From Candidatus Nomurabacteria bacterium (GTDB taxonomy: Bacteria > Patescibacteriota > Saccharimonadia > Saccharimonadales > UBA7683): a stretch of 64,000 bases of DNA. Under the pieces are notes generated by a model. It saw nothing but the letters and a program-made list of their open reading frames with translations, was not told the origin of the DNA and did no database searches. The number at the start of each line of letters is the position of its first letter. The stretch's first letter is position 1. The stretch lies in contig JACKGS010000001.1 of assembly GCA_020631865.1 (NCBI GenBank), positions 62,001 through 126,000 of the forward strand. Reading direction: 5' to 3'. The position numbers and the translations under genes are program-made. Positions 1 to 9,053 of this stretch are shown here, piece after piece.

Positions 1-1
1 T

Positions 2-220
2 GATACGCCTGAACTAGACAAGTCTATAACGGTAACTGAGCCGGGCGGAGAGGTATATACATTTACTGTTGATAATGATGGCATTCTAACATTAGATAAT
101 TTGAATAATCCCATTTCTGGTTGGGGGATAAATGGTATATTTAAGTTTACAATTATGGATAGCAATGGAATGATGTCTAATGTAGGATTGGCGTACATTA
201 ATTTGGGTTGTGGTGGTTAA
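2..220 (+). CDS. C-terminal fragment of a surface or secreted-type protein
   Basis: The frame is open from the window edge to TAA at 218-220, giving the last 72 residues of a protein that begins outside the window. It is rich in Thr, Asn, Gly and Asp with alternating hydrophobic residues (ITVTEPGGEVYTFTVDNDG), as in beta-sandwich repeats of exported proteins, and ends in LGCGG. No family is recognised and no catalytic motif is visible. Cell-surface location is inferred from composition only. Confidence 0.5.
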   Translation, partial: DTPELDKSITVTEPGGEVYTFTVDNDGILTLDNLNNPISGWGINGIFKFTIMDSNGMMSNVGLAYINLGCGG

Positions 221-543
221 AATAATTCAATAATCTTAAAATTACCAGTATAATATTTATTATTTTTCACAAGATACCACTATTATATAGTTACGTTAAT
301 ATACTTTTTGCCTGTAATTTGATATCACCGTTTAGTATTTATACTCAACTCTTTTTAGAATGAACTTTGAGATAGTTTAAAATCGATAATAAAATCATTA
401 CGATGATATTAAATATAATATGAACGAATTGAGTATAATTCTGAAATTAGTCTTCATGATCTCATCTACTGCATTATAGTTGAGCTGATTTAGTTTATTA
501 GCAAGGTTTGTCAATTTGGTGATTCTACTGCATTATAGTTGAT
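221..543. other. AT-rich intergenic region with a two-copy direct repeat
   Basis: No gene is seen in these 323 bases. The only clear structure is a 19-bp direct repeat at 465-483 and 524-542, listed separately. The second copy runs up to the start of the next gene. A weak promoter, TTGTCA at 508-513 and CATTAT at 531-536 with a 17-bp spacer, would start transcription at or next to the ATG at 544. Confidence 0.5.
465..542. repeat. Two perfect 19-bp direct repeats, 59-bp period
   Basis: TCTACTGCATTATAGTTGA occurs at 465-483 and again at 524-542, separated by 40 bp of unrelated sequence. A third copy one period upstream is absent. The second copy supplies the likely -10 element of the methyltransferase gene. 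Repeat and spacer sizes resemble the worn end of a CRISPR array, but with two copies and no cas gene nearby this is only a possibility. Confidence 0.6.
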
Positions 544-1050
544 ATGCACATAACTTTAGTTGCACATGATATTAGAAGCACCCATAATGTAGGGGCATTT
601 TTCAGGACCTGCGATGGCCTAGGTGTTGAAAAAATTATTTTTAGTGGCTACACTCCATACCCCACGTTTGAAGGAGACAGCAGATTGCCATATTTTGCTG
701 ACAAAATAACAAGGCAGATTCATAAAACCGCCCTCGGGGCCGAGTGCGTAGTCGACTTTCAGTGTCTTGAAACACTTGATGATGTAATAAAGCAAGCGAA
801 GAGCGAAGATGCGTATATTATTGCACTAGAACAATATCCAAACAGTCATTCGCCCCAAGAATGCAAAGATATTTTAGCTAAAAACAATATCAATTCTACG
901 TACCTAATTCTTGGTAATGAAGTACATGGAGTTAATGATAGTGTATTAAAAACTGCCGATTCAATATTAGAGATACCTATGTTAGGTACTAAAGAATCAC
1001 TCAATGTCTCTGTAGCAACCGCCATTGCTTTATACGAACTCAAAAAATAG
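544..1050 (+). CDS. SpoU/TrmH-family RNA 2'-O-methyltransferase
   Basis: 168 aa, the size of a minimal SPOUT methyltransferase of the TrmH/SpoU type, which transfers a methyl group from S-adenosylmethionine to a ribose 2'-OH of tRNA or rRNA. The three family motifs are present: NVGAFFRTCDGLG near residue 16 (catalytic Arg), LILGNEVHGV near 121 and SLNVSVATAIALYEL at the C-terminus, which forms the cofactor-binding trefoil knot. There is no N-terminal RNA-binding extension, so the substrate cannot be named. The ATG lacks a Shine-Dalgarno sequence and lies 7 nt after a -10-like CATTAT, suggesting a leaderless mRNA. It converges on dnaE with no gap. Confidence 0.85.
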   Translation: MHITLVAHDIRSTHNVGAFFRTCDGLGVEKIIFSGYTPYPTFEGDSRLPYFADKITRQIHKTALGAECVVDFQCLETLDDVIKQAKSEDAYIIALEQYPNSHSPQECKDILAKNNINSTYLILGNEVHGVNDSVLKTADSILEIPMLGTKESLNVSVATAIALYELKK

Positions 1051-4000
1051 TTATTTTAATATAACAGTCTCTGGTTCATAGCCTTCCTTAAATAAATCTA
1101 CTACTTCCTGATTTATGCTAACTTTAAACGGCATTCTGAGGGCAGTCTTTTCAGATTCTCCAAAAACTAAAATTAGTTCGCTCATTCCAGGGTTATCCAA
1201 GGCAATCTGTTTGATCTTAACTAATCTTTCGCTATCATTTGGATCTTTAATATGAATATATAACTTACTGTCTCTTTCTTCGGTGACAAACTTCGGAACG
1301 GGCCTGTCGGCCTGCTCTACCTTATTTGGCGTTGGCGTACTACCCTTTGGTGCTTTTATTTTTTTACCCGTCTGCTGATAGGCCTTAATGTCATCTTCCA
1401 TAACCATATTGGCTTGATCAACAATAATTTTTAATTCTTGCCCAATATTACCTTCTTTGTCTTTATAATTTACGCGACCTTTAACCAAAACTACTCTGTC
1501 TTGCTCCCAAACCGAATTGAGCTTTTCATACACACCCGGGAATACCACCGCTTCACACTCACCTGTTTTATCTTCTATTTTTACAAACGCCATTCTTGAT
1601 CCGTTTTTAGTATTGATTGATCGAATTGCTGTCACAACACCGCCAACAGTAACATTTTTACTATCCATAGTATTATTAATCTGGTTTATTGGAAGCGCTT
1701 TCTCCTCTAGGTAGTGATCAAAGCCATCTAGTGGATGTTTGCTTAAGTATAGCCCCAGTAGCTCTCTTTCAAATAAAAGCATTTCTTGTTCTTTAATTTG
1801 CTCTGGTGCTTTTTCGTACTTAAATTGTGGTGCCAAACTTGGAGCAGCGCTATCAATTCCTCCAAATAAATCCGCTTGATTAGTCTCTTTGTCTTTTTGA
1901 AGCTTAGACCCTAACGCTAATATCGCGTCTAGGTTATAGAGCATATCACTCCTGTTTAAGTCCAATGAATCGAATCCTCCGGATTTAATTAAACTCTCCC
2001 ACACTTTACGATTCACTTTTCTAGTATCAACCCTTTGTACAAAATCCATCAAATCATTGAATTTTCCACCTTCATCTCTGGCTCTAAGTATCTCTTCTAC
2101 CGCGCCTACACCGACATTTTTGATAGCACTCATACCGAATCTAATCTGATTTTTACCCGGAACAATCGCAAACTCAGCATAAGACTCATTAATATCCGGA
2201 AGAAGCACTTGTATTCCCATATGGCGACATTCGTTAATCTCAATTGCAAGCCTATCAATATCATCAGCATCGCTAGTCATGAGTGCTGCCATAAAGGCAT
2301 CGGGATAATGGGCCTTAAGGTAGGCTGTCCAGTAAGAAATCAATCCGTAACAGGCTGCGTGTGATTTATTGAAACAATATGCAGCAAAATCTTCTAGTTG
2401 CTTCCAGAATTTTTCCATTAACGTCTGAGGAATATTCGAGTGCGTTTGCCCACCCTCAATCATCTTATCTTTCATTTTTGCCATCAACTCGGCATTCTTT
2501 TTACCAATGGCTTTTCTAAGAGTATCGGCCTCACCACCAGTAAACCCACATACTTCTTTAGAAATCTGCATGACCTGCTCTTGATATACTAATATGCCGT
2601 AAGTATTCTCTAGGGCATTCTTCATGGAATCGTGCGGGTAAGTGATCTCTTTTTCTCCATGTTTTCTAGCAATAAAATCACCAATAAACTGCATCGGACC
2701 CGGGCGATAAAGAGCCACCATGGCAACTATATCTTCAAACACCGTAGGTTTTAGGTCTTTTAGGTATCGCTTCATACCAGCTGATTCAAGTTGAAAAACT
2801 CCGGTTGTATCACCACGCTGGAATAATTCAAATGTTTTTTCATCATCTAGTGGAATCTCTTCTGGGACAATACTGACTTTATGTACCGCTTTTATAATTC
2901 TAATAGCATTTCTAAGTATCGTAAGGTTAGATAAGCCCAGAAAGTCCATTTTTAATAATCCAAGATCTTCAACCGGACCCATTGGATACTGCGTAGAAAT
3001 GACATCTTTTTTGGTTCCGTCAGCTAAAAGAACTTGCTTCTGAGCTCTTTCAAGCGGGATAAACTTCACTATGTCATCTGGTGCAATAACTACGCCTGCG
3101 GCATGTACGCCATGGCTACGAACGGTCCCTTCTAATCGTATAGCTAAATCGATTACTTCTTTAGTAGTTTCATTCGAATCGTATTCACGTTTTAAATCTG
3201 GATCTTCAATGATACTTGTTGCCAACGGAATATGCCGACCTTGCACAGGAGGAGGTATCATTTTTGATATTCGATCTGCCTCAGCATACGGGACCTGCAT
3301 AACCCTGGCAACATCACGAACAGCGGCTCGTGCTGCCATTGTTCCAAAAGTGACTATATTAGCAACTCTTTCTTGTCCGTATTTTACAGCACAGTATTCA
3401 ATAACTTCGTTCCGGCGACTATCTTGAATATCTATGTCAATATCGGGCATTGATATTCGATCTGGATTTAAGAATCTTTCAAATAGCAGGTCGTATTTTA
3501 TTGGATCCAGCTCTGTTATTCGCGTTGCAAAAGCAACAATTGAGCCCGCCGCTGAACCTCTGCCGGGTCCAAATACAATTCCTTTATCTTTTCCCCAATT
3601 GATAAAGTCTTGAACAATTAAAAAGTAACCATTAAATCCCATGTTATCAATAACATCGAGTTCAAATTTAGTGCGTTCTAAAATCTCTGGCGGCAATGTC
3701 TCCATCGCCTCTTCCATTGTAATTCGCTTGGAACGAGACTCTTCAACTGATCCGTACCGCCACGACAAACCCCTATAGACCAAGAGGTGTAAATATGATT
3801 TTTCATCAAACGGCTTTGGAACATCAAACTTTGGAATCAATATTTTACCCAACTCAAGTTCAACATCACACCTATCGGCAATTGCCTTGGTATTTGTGAT
3901 CACTTCTGGGTAATCTGTGCCCCACCGTTCAATTATTTGAGAGCTCGATTCAACATGCAATGGAAAATCTTTTAAACTCATTCTGTTTTCATCCGCTAAG

Positions 4001-4728
4001 AAAGAGCCCGTTCCAACACACAGTAGTGCCTCATGCGCATCTTGATCTTCATGCTTCAAATAATGAGCATCACAAGTCACTACTACTGGGATATTAAACT
4101 TTTTACCAATCTTCAAAATACCATCGTTAACCTTTTTTTGTTCTTGACTAAATATTGGGTTTTTTGGATGCCCATGATCTTGAATTTCTAGGTAATACCT
4201 ATCACCAAAAATTGATTTGTACCACTTAGCCGTCTTTTCAGCATCTTCAATACGCCCATCTTTAACCGCCTGACCAAGCTCGCTACCCATACATGCACTT
4301 AATATAATTAGACCTTCGTTATATTTTTCTAATAAATCGTGGTCAATACGTGGAAAATAATAAAATCCATCAAGATTAGCAACTGTTGAAAGTTTCATGA
4401 GGTTTTGATAGCCCTGATTATTCATAGCTAAAATTATCAAGTGATATCTTGCTTTATCTTTCTGCGGATCTTTATCGGTATATTTTCTGCTGGCTATATA
4501 TGTCTCAATGCCAATAATTGGTTTAACACCATTGGCTTTTGCAGTCTTATAAAAATCTATAGTGCCAGAAAGGGTGCCATGATCTGTCATGGCAACAGCC
4601 TCCATGCCGTCTTCTTTAACAAAATCTATTAGCTTAGGGACTTTAGTTAAGCCATCCAAAAGACTATATTGCGTGTGATTATGCAGATGAACATAATCAC
4701 TATTTTTAGGTACTGTGTTTACTCCCAT
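1051..4728 (-). CDS. dnaE: DNA polymerase III subunit alpha
   Basis: 1225 aa replicative polymerase of the DnaE type. The PHP domain opens the protein (HLHNH at residues 14-18). The polymerase palm carries FGPGRGSAAGS and the catalytic PDIDIDI near residue 427. The fingers, tandem HhH and OB regions follow (GGVVTAIRSINTKNGSRMAF), then a C-terminal tail. Length is slightly above the E. coli enzyme (1160 aa). There is no PolC-type exonuclease insertion. It is transcribed divergently from recF; a TATAAT on the minus strand (4744-4739) ends 10 nt before the ATG, so the mRNA has almost no leader. Confidence 0.97.
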   Translation of the reverse strand: MGVNTVPKNSDYVHLHNHTQYSLLDGLTKVPKLIDFVKEDGMEAVAMTDHGTLSGTIDFYKTAKANGVKPIIGIETYIASRKYTDKDPQKDKARYHLIILAMNNQGYQNLMKLSTVANLDGFYYFPRIDHDLLEKYNEGLIILSACMGSELGQAVKDGRIEDAEKTAKWYKSIFGDRYYLEIQDHGHPKNPIFSQEQKKVNDGILKIGKKFNIPVVVTCDAHYLKHEDQDAHEALLCVGTGSFLADENRMSLKDFPLHVESSSQIIERWGTDYPEVITNTKAIADRCDVELELGKILIPKFDVPKPFDEKSYLHLLVYRGLSWRYGSVEESRSKRITMEEAMETLPPEILERTKFELDVIDNMGFNGYFLIVQDFINWGKDKGIVFGPGRGSAAGSIVAFATRITELDPIKYDLLFERFLNPDRISMPDIDIDIQDSRRNEVIEYCAVKYGQERVANIVTFGTMAARAAVRDVARVMQVPYAEADRISKMIPPPVQGRHIPLATSIIEDPDLKREYDSNETTKEVIDLAIRLEGTVRSHGVHAAGVVIAPDDIVKFIPLERAQKQVLLADGTKKDVISTQYPMGPVEDLGLLKMDFLGLSNLTILRNAIRIIKAVHKVSIVPEEIPLDDEKTFELFQRGDTTGVFQLESAGMKRYLKDLKPTVFEDIVAMVALYRPGPMQFIGDFIARKHGEKEITYPHDSMKNALENTYGILVYQEQVMQISKEVCGFTGGEADTLRKAIGKKNAELMAKMKDKMIEGGQTHSNIPQTLMEKFWKQLEDFAAYCFNKSHAACYGLISYWTAYLKAHYPDAFMAALMTSDADDIDRLAIEINECRHMGIQVLLPDINESYAEFAIVPGKNQIRFGMSAIKNVGVGAVEEILRARDEGGKFNDLMDFVQRVDTRKVNRKVWESLIKSGGFDSLDLNRSDMLYNLDAILALGSKLQKDKETNQADLFGGIDSAAPSLAPQFKYEKAPEQIKEQEMLLFERELLGLYLSKHPLDGFDHYLEEKALPINQINNTMDSKNVTVGGVVTAIRSINTKNGSRMAFVKIEDKTGECEAVVFPGVYEKLNSVWEQDRVVLVKGRVNYKDKEGNIGQELKIIVDQANMVMEDDIKAYQQTGKKIKAPKGSTPTPNKVEQADRPVPKFVTEERDSKLYIHIKDPNDSERLVKIKQIALDNPGMSELILVFGESEKTALRMPFKVSINQEVVDLFKEGYEPETVILK

Positions 4729-4738
4729 GTAGTAATTT

Positions 4739-4770
4739 ATTATACACCCGTAACAACTGTAACGTATAAT
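4739..4770. promoter_or_regulatory. Divergent dnaE/recF promoter region
   Basis: Two consensus -10 boxes lie in the 50 bp between the divergent start codons. The minus-strand TATAAT spans 4744-4739 and serves dnaE; the plus-strand TATAAT spans 4765-4770 and serves recF, 8 nt before its ATG. No good -35 is seen for either. Predicted start sites fall within about 4 nt of each start codon. Confidence 0.55.
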
Positions 4771-4778
4771 GTTTTAAG

Positions 4779-5870
4779 ATGATTGGCATAAAAAATTTAG
4801 TCATAAAGAACATTCGGTCCCACAAAGACAGTAGTTATAGTTTTGCCTCAGACATGAATGCTATCGTAGGACCAAACGGAAGTGGAAAGACGACTATAGT
4901 AGAGGCACTTTATACATTACTGCAAGGATCAAGTTTTAAAGGCACATTGAGTGAGATGCTTCAGTACGGAGAAAATCAATTTCATGCAAAAATTGAACTT
5001 CAAACACCGTCCACGACACACAAGCGCTCTCTTGGTTACCAGCAAATCGATGATAGCTCAATGCGCAAGTGGATGATTGATGACAAAAAATACGCAAGAC
5101 TACCGATAAACTCAAGGCAACCGGTGGTTCTCTTTGAGCCAGACTTAGCAAGGCTAATTACTGGAAATCCAGACAGAAGACGTCAATACTTAGATAAAAT
5201 AGCAGGTCAACTTAACCTTGAAGCCGCCTACGCCTTTGGAAGATTCGAAAGAACGTTGAAGCAAAGGAATTCTTTACTAAAGAAACTCAGAGAGCAATCA
5301 TACGCACAGCCTCCGGACGCTTTATTTATTTGGAATACGCAACTTGCACAACTTGGTGAAACTATTATTAAAGCTCGTCATGAAGTAATACAATCAATAC
5401 AAGCCGGTATTAACCAGTACTACCACCAGCTTGGTGGCGAGGATGAAATATTTTTATCTTACACAAGTACAGTAAGTAACGACCCATTAACTTATGGTAC
5501 TAAATTACTTAGTTTTCTTGAGTCTAGTTTTCAGCGTGATATAGCACTGGGCCACACCAGCTTTGGACCACACAGGGATGATCTCCAAGTTATATTATCA
5601 GATCAACCTGCATCAAAAAGAGCTAGTCGAGGTGAAGTTAGAACAGTTGTTATAGCCTTGAAATTACTAGAAACCGATATATTATCTAGCCATTACAAAC
5701 AGCAAGGAATCAAGCCAACACTTCTCCTAGATGATGTCCTTAGTGAATTAGATTTAGTACACCAAGAAAGAGTCCTAGCCGGCCTTAAAGATCATCAAGT
5801 TTTTATTACCACTACCGATGCCCACGCATTAATTCCCGGAGTTCACACCATTGCACTAAGTAACAACTAG
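4779..5870 (+). CDS. recF: DNA replication and repair protein RecF
   Basis: 363 aa SMC-like ATPase that loads RecA at gapped DNA with RecO and RecR. Walker A is GPNGSGKTT at residues 31-39. The C-terminal part has FGPHRDD, the signature-like SRGEVRTVVIALK and a Walker B LLLDDVLSELD, in the order and spacing of RecF. Length is typical. The ATG at 4779 sits 8 nt after a TATAAT with no ribosome-binding site, consistent with a leaderless message. It is divergent from dnaE rather than in the common dnaN-recF-gyr order, and no recO or recR lies in the window. Confidence 0.95.
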   Translation: MIGIKNLVIKNIRSHKDSSYSFASDMNAIVGPNGSGKTTIVEALYTLLQGSSFKGTLSEMLQYGENQFHAKIELQTPSTTHKRSLGYQQIDDSSMRKWMIDDKKYARLPINSRQPVVLFEPDLARLITGNPDRRRQYLDKIAGQLNLEAAYAFGRFERTLKQRNSLLKKLREQSYAQPPDALFIWNTQLAQLGETIIKARHEVIQSIQAGINQYYHQLGGEDEIFLSYTSTVSNDPLTYGTKLLSFLESSFQRDIALGHTSFGPHRDDLQVILSDQPASKRASRGEVRTVVIALKLLETDILSSHYKQQGIKPTLLLDDVLSELDLVHQERVLAGLKDHQVFITTTDAHALIPGVHTIALSNN

Positions 5871-5871
5871 T

Positions 5872-6132
5872 TTATTTAACGCTGCCCCTAATAGCCTCGG
5901 CTATGTCGTTAATAAATGGGAGTGTATCAAAAAACGAAAGAAACCAAAGTAAAATTGTTGCTACGATTGCTGCTCCAACAATAGAACCAAAACTAAAAAA
6001 CAAGCCTCTCATAAAATTCTCATAGTACAATCGCTTCTTGCTCACATAACCAGCGGCCAATAGATATTCTAACGCCATTACGACGCTCTTTGTATCAATA
6101 TTTTGTAGATTCTTAGCTTTTGATTTACTCAT
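5872..6132 (-). CDS. DUF5665-like small membrane protein
   Basis: 86 aa with one strongly hydrophobic segment near residues 48-70 (GSIVGAAIVATILLWFLSFF), preceded by YYENFMRGLFFSFGS and followed by a short amphipathic tail (INDIAEAIRG). This layout matches my recollection of the DUF5665 family of single-span proteins, of unknown function. Its ATG directly follows the TAA of the upstream 62-aa gene, with GAGGAT as ribosome-binding site, so the pair is co-translated. It converges on recF with a 1-bp gap. Confidence 0.65.
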   Translation of the reverse strand: MSKSKAKNLQNIDTKSVVMALEYLLAAGYVSKKRLYYENFMRGLFFSFGSIVGAAIVATILLWFLSFFDTLPFINDIAEAIRGSVK

Positions 6133-6321
6133 TTAATCCTCAGACGCCAATGGGTCGTAACCAGGACCGAGATCACCACCAAAATCAATTAAATTTAGCG
6201 AAGCACCTAATGCGACAACGGTAGATAAGGCAGCAACTCCAATCATCAAAATTTTACGCGGTAATCCTTCGACTCTTTTAATTACTGTTTGTGAAGTATT
6301 TTGAGTCTCGGGGTTATTCAT
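6133..6321 (-). CDS. Small single-span membrane protein, unknown
   Basis: 62 aa. A hydrophilic N-terminus is followed by one transmembrane segment (ILMIGVAALSTVVALGASL) and a short acidic tail (PLASED). No family recognised. It sits in a tight run of four small membrane-associated genes (7007 down to 5872), 5 bp after the YtxH-like gene and abutting the DUF5665-like gene, so co-transcription is likely. The reading frame is supported by context rather than by homology. Confidence 0.55.
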   Translation of the reverse strand: MNNPETQNTSQTVIKRVEGLPRKILMIGVAALSTVVALGASLNLIDFGGDLGPGYDPLASED

Positions 6322-6326
6322 TTTAC

Positions 6327-6737
6327 TTACTTCTTTAAATCTTTAGTTTTTTCAACAATCTTGTCTTTTAGAGAATTTAAATCTTTTAAGAGCTGATCAA
6401 TAGTTGCATCATCATTATCGTCATCACCGCTTTTTATAGATGTAATAGCAATCTTAATTTTATCCTTTAGGGCATCAGCTTTAGAAATAAGTTCCTCTAA
6501 TTCTTTAGATGCTTTTCCTTGTAGTTTTACAGTTTTCTTCTTCGCTTCATCAGATAGTTCACAGAGTTCTTTATGCGCATCTTTTAGTCTTCTTTCAGCA
6601 ACTCCCTTGACGTCCATAGCTTTATTTTTGATATCATCTCTAGTTTCTTTGCCACTTTTAGGCGCTGTCAATAAGCCCGCCACCACGCCAGCGATTGCTC
6701 CAATAATTATTCCTAATCCAAATCTGCGTTTTGCCAT
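6327..6737 (-). CDS. YtxH domain-containing protein
   Basis: 136 aa. The N-terminus has the YtxH pattern: a glycine-rich membrane segment (GLGIIIGAIAGVVAGLLTAP) followed directly by KSGKETR, then a long Lys/Glu/Asp-rich helical tail. The family is widespread, linked to general stress in Bacillus and without a known biochemical role. AAGGGA six bases before the ATG serves as ribosome-binding site. The adjacent upstream gene encodes another single-span helical protein, so the two may act together at the inner face of the membrane; this is inference. Confidence 0.75.
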   Translation of the reverse strand: MAKRRFGLGIIIGAIAGVVAGLLTAPKSGKETRDDIKNKAMDVKGVAERRLKDAHKELCELSDEAKKKTVKLQGKASKELEELISKADALKDKIKIAITSIKSGDDDNDDATIDQLLKDLNSLKDKIVEKTKDLKK

Positions 6738-6746
6738 AATTATCCC

Positions 6747-7007
6747 TTATGAATCCTTATCTCCATGCTTGTTAACTGCATGGCTTATTTGATCTGCAAT
6801 AAATTTAGCTACAACTGTAGGTGCGGCCGCCTTCTTAACAGTTTCCGCTACACTACTAGCACTATCTACAAGAGAAACTGCCTTATCTGAAATCTGTTTT
6901 ATATTCTTTATTAATTTAAGGAAGAATACCGTTGCCGCAATAGCCAATACTAAAAATATACCCAATAATACTGATAAAATTACCACGAGAATTTCAAATG
7001 CATCCAT
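6747..7007 (-). CDS. Small membrane protein with DUF948-like layout
   Basis: 86 aa: an N-terminal membrane segment (ILVVILSVLLGIFLVLAIAA) followed by an amphipathic helix with many Ala, Ser, Val and Lys (KAVSLVDSASSVAETVKKAA). The arrangement recalls DUF948/YtxG proteins, which often neighbour YtxH as here, but similarity is by pattern only. First gene of the four-gene run. A minus-strand TAAAAT (7019-7014) ends 6 nt before the ATG and no Shine-Dalgarno is present, so the transcript is probably leaderless. Confidence 0.6.
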   Translation of the reverse strand: MDAFEILVVILSVLLGIFLVLAIAATVFFLKLIKNIKQISDKAVSLVDSASSVAETVKKAAAPTVVAKFIADQISHAVNKHGDKDS

Positions 7008-7087
7008 GTTGATATTTTAACACTAAATTTCTAATCTATCCACAATGTTTATATTTGCTTGCATCTCCGTAGCTTACGGCACTAAAT

Positions 7088-8533
7088 CTAAAGTCCAAGA
7101 TGTTTTTTTATAATCTGCTGAGCTAGTCCTGGATTAGCCTGGCCTTTTGATTTAGCCATTACTTGGCCAACCAGAAAGCTGATAGCTTTCACTTCGCCGC
7201 TCTTTACATCATTGGCCGCTTTTTCGTTATCTGCCAACACTTCGGATACGATTTTTTCTATCTCGCCTTCGTCAGAAACTTGTAGGAGATTCTTCTCTTT
7301 GGCAACTTCTTCGGGGTTCTTACCGGCGATCGCATCAGCAAGTAACTCTTTTGCTCCAGTAGAACTGAGCTTGTTTTCAGCCACCATTGTTGCAAGCTGT
7401 AGCAGTTGCGCCTTTGCACTGATCACTTCTTTCCATGTTGCCTTTGAATCAATTACGAGTTTTGTAATTTCACCCGTTAACCAGTTGATGATAGTCCTTG
7501 CTTTTACAGCATCTTCATCTACTAATGTGACTGCAAATTGAGATAATATAGGCTCTTCGATAAGAGTTTCAATTTGAGCTGCTTGCAAACCTATGGATTG
7601 CAACTTTACTCGTAGTTCTCCGGGCATAGTTGGGAATGCGGATTGAATCTCCGCTATGTATTCATCGGTAATAACGATTGGCGGCACGTCTGGTTCTGGC
7701 ATATAGCGGTAGTCATGAGCATCTTCTTTGGTACGCTGAGAAAAGGTTCTTTGCTTTGCATCGTCCCAGCCACGTGTTTCTTGCACGATATCATCACCTG
7801 ATTCAAGCACCTCAATCTGACGAGCAATTTCATACTCAACCGCCTTCTCAACCGCTTTAAAAGAATTAAGATTTTTTGTCTCCGTTCTTGTTCCTAACGT
7901 ATCAGTCTTGCTCACAGATACATTTACATCAAACCGCATATTTCCGTTATACAGATCAGCCTCACTCACATCAGCATATTTCATCTGTAAGTACAGAGCC
8001 TTGGCAAAAGCCCTAGCCTCAGCTGCGCTGTGAATTTCCGGCTCTGAAACAATTTCCAGTAAAGGCGTACCAGCACGATTTAAATCAACTAGCGAATAAT
8101 CTTGACCTTCTGGATGCGTAGACTTTCCGGCATCCTCTTCCATGTGAGCTCGGGTTATACCAATGCGCTTTGATTCACCATTTATTTCTATAGCTATATA
8201 GCCACCTAAAATAATCGGTTCTTCAAATTGACTAATCTGATAGCCCTTGGGTAGGTCGGGGTAAAAGTAGTGCTTACGATCGAATTTTGAAAATTTTTGA
8301 GGAATAGTATTCAAAGCAAACGCCGCCCGTGCTGCTAATTCTACGGCTTTTTCATTTAAAACAGGTAGTGCACCCGGCATACCAAAGCTGACATGGCCGA
8401 CAGCAGTGTTCGGGTCCAGGTTTCTAGAATCATTAGTCTCAGATGCGAATAACTTACTCTTAGTTTTAAGTTGAACGTGACATTCAATTCCGATAGTCGC
8501 AGTATACAGATTTTTTATAGCCTGATTTATCAT
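7088..8533 (-). CDS. gatB: Asp-tRNA(Asn)/Glu-tRNA(Gln) amidotransferase subunit B
   Basis: 481 aa. GatB phosphorylates and amidates misacylated Glu-tRNA(Gln) or Asp-tRNA(Asn) together with GatA and GatC. The N-terminal cradle domain is clear: TIGIECHVQLKTKSKLF, the HVSFGMPGALPVLN region, KFDRKHYFYPDLPKGYQISQ, and DLNRAGTPLLEIVSEPE. The C-terminal helical and YqeY-like tRNA-binding part ends NPGLAQQIIKKHL. Length is standard. AGAGGTGG seven bases before the ATG is a good ribosome-binding site. It lies downstream of gatC, gatA and a small membrane-protein gene, all on the same strand, and is separated from the last by 118 bp containing a heptamer repeat. Confidence 0.97.
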   Translation of the reverse strand: MINQAIKNLYTATIGIECHVQLKTKSKLFASETNDSRNLDPNTAVGHVSFGMPGALPVLNEKAVELAARAAFALNTIPQKFSKFDRKHYFYPDLPKGYQISQFEEPIILGGYIAIEINGESKRIGITRAHMEEDAGKSTHPEGQDYSLVDLNRAGTPLLEIVSEPEIHSAAEARAFAKALYLQMKYADVSEADLYNGNMRFDVNVSVSKTDTLGTRTETKNLNSFKAVEKAVEYEIARQIEVLESGDDIVQETRGWDDAKQRTFSQRTKEDAHDYRYMPEPDVPPIVITDEYIAEIQSAFPTMPGELRVKLQSIGLQAAQIETLIEEPILSQFAVTLVDEDAVKARTIINWLTGEITKLVIDSKATWKEVISAKAQLLQLATMVAENKLSSTGAKELLADAIAGKNPEEVAKEKNLLQVSDEGEIEKIVSEVLADNEKAANDVKSGEVKAISFLVGQVMAKSKGQANPGLAQQIIKKHLGL

Positions 8534-8567
8534 TGCAAAACCACCTCTTGATTAAGTAGATGTTGTT

Positions 8568-8592
8568 GGAATATGGAATATGGAATATGGAA
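8568..8592. repeat. Heptanucleotide tandem repeat (GGAATAT)n
   Basis: Three and a half copies of GGAATAT lie between gatB and the upstream 133-aa gene. This is one of five 7-bp-period repeats in the window. Confidence 0.8.
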
Positions 8593-8651
8593 ACCAGAAT
8601 TAACTGCAGTTAAGCCCATATTTCTTATTACAGATTTTATATTTCTTATAT

Positions 8652-9053
8652 TCATAACGCCCCTAAATCCTTCAGCGCTCTTTTGAGGTGACGAAGCGCT
8701 TTCTTGCATTCTGTCGCACTTGGTTCATCGCCGTTTTCGTGGGCGATTCTGTTTCTTAATTTATGCGCCGACCACGTAGCATTTATATCTTGCAGAAAAC
8801 CGCTTGAATTATTTAAGCGCTCGCCCATAGTGCCGCCTTTGATGTGCGCCTGTCGCAGTGCTTCATCTACCAAACTATCTGCCTTCAATACTGCCATGGG
8901 TAAATTTTGCATACCTTCAATCTGTTGCCAACGATTTGTAAAATATTGTTTATTAAGTCTTGGCTTGCCTTTATGGGCTATTAAAACTACAACTCCGACT
9001 AACATTGTCAGTACAAATAATAATGCTACTAAACTTAGTAAATCTGCATTCAT
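8652..9053 (-). CDS. Membrane-anchored hypothetical protein between gatA and gatB
   Basis: 133 aa. An N-terminal membrane segment (LLSLVALLFVLTMLVGVVVLIA) is followed by a soluble helical domain with many basic residues (HKLRNRIAHENGDEPSATECKKALRHLKRALKDLG). The RNRIAHENG stretch resembles motifs of HEPN-like or DUF4145-type helical domains, but the match is weak and I do not assign the family. The ATG overlaps the gatA TGA (ATGA), so it is translationally coupled to gatA. Its position inside the gat operon suggests co-expression only; no role in tRNA charging is implied. Confidence 0.65.
   Translation of the reverse strand: MNADLLSLVALLFVLTMLVGVVVLIAHKGKPRLNKQYFTNRWQQIEGMQNLPMAVLKADSLVDEALRQAHIKGGTMGERLNNSSGFLQDINATWSAHKLRNRIAHENGDEPSATECKKALRHLKRALKDLGAL

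Noticed and set aside
420..479. Short ORF starting at ATG 420 after TATAAT
   Set aside because: Nineteen codons with no family pattern; the -10 box overlaps the ATG, so a leaderless start would not fit.
2035..2364. 109-aa plus-strand ORF inside dnaE
   Set aside because: Shadow of the dnaE reading frame on the opposite strand, without start signals.
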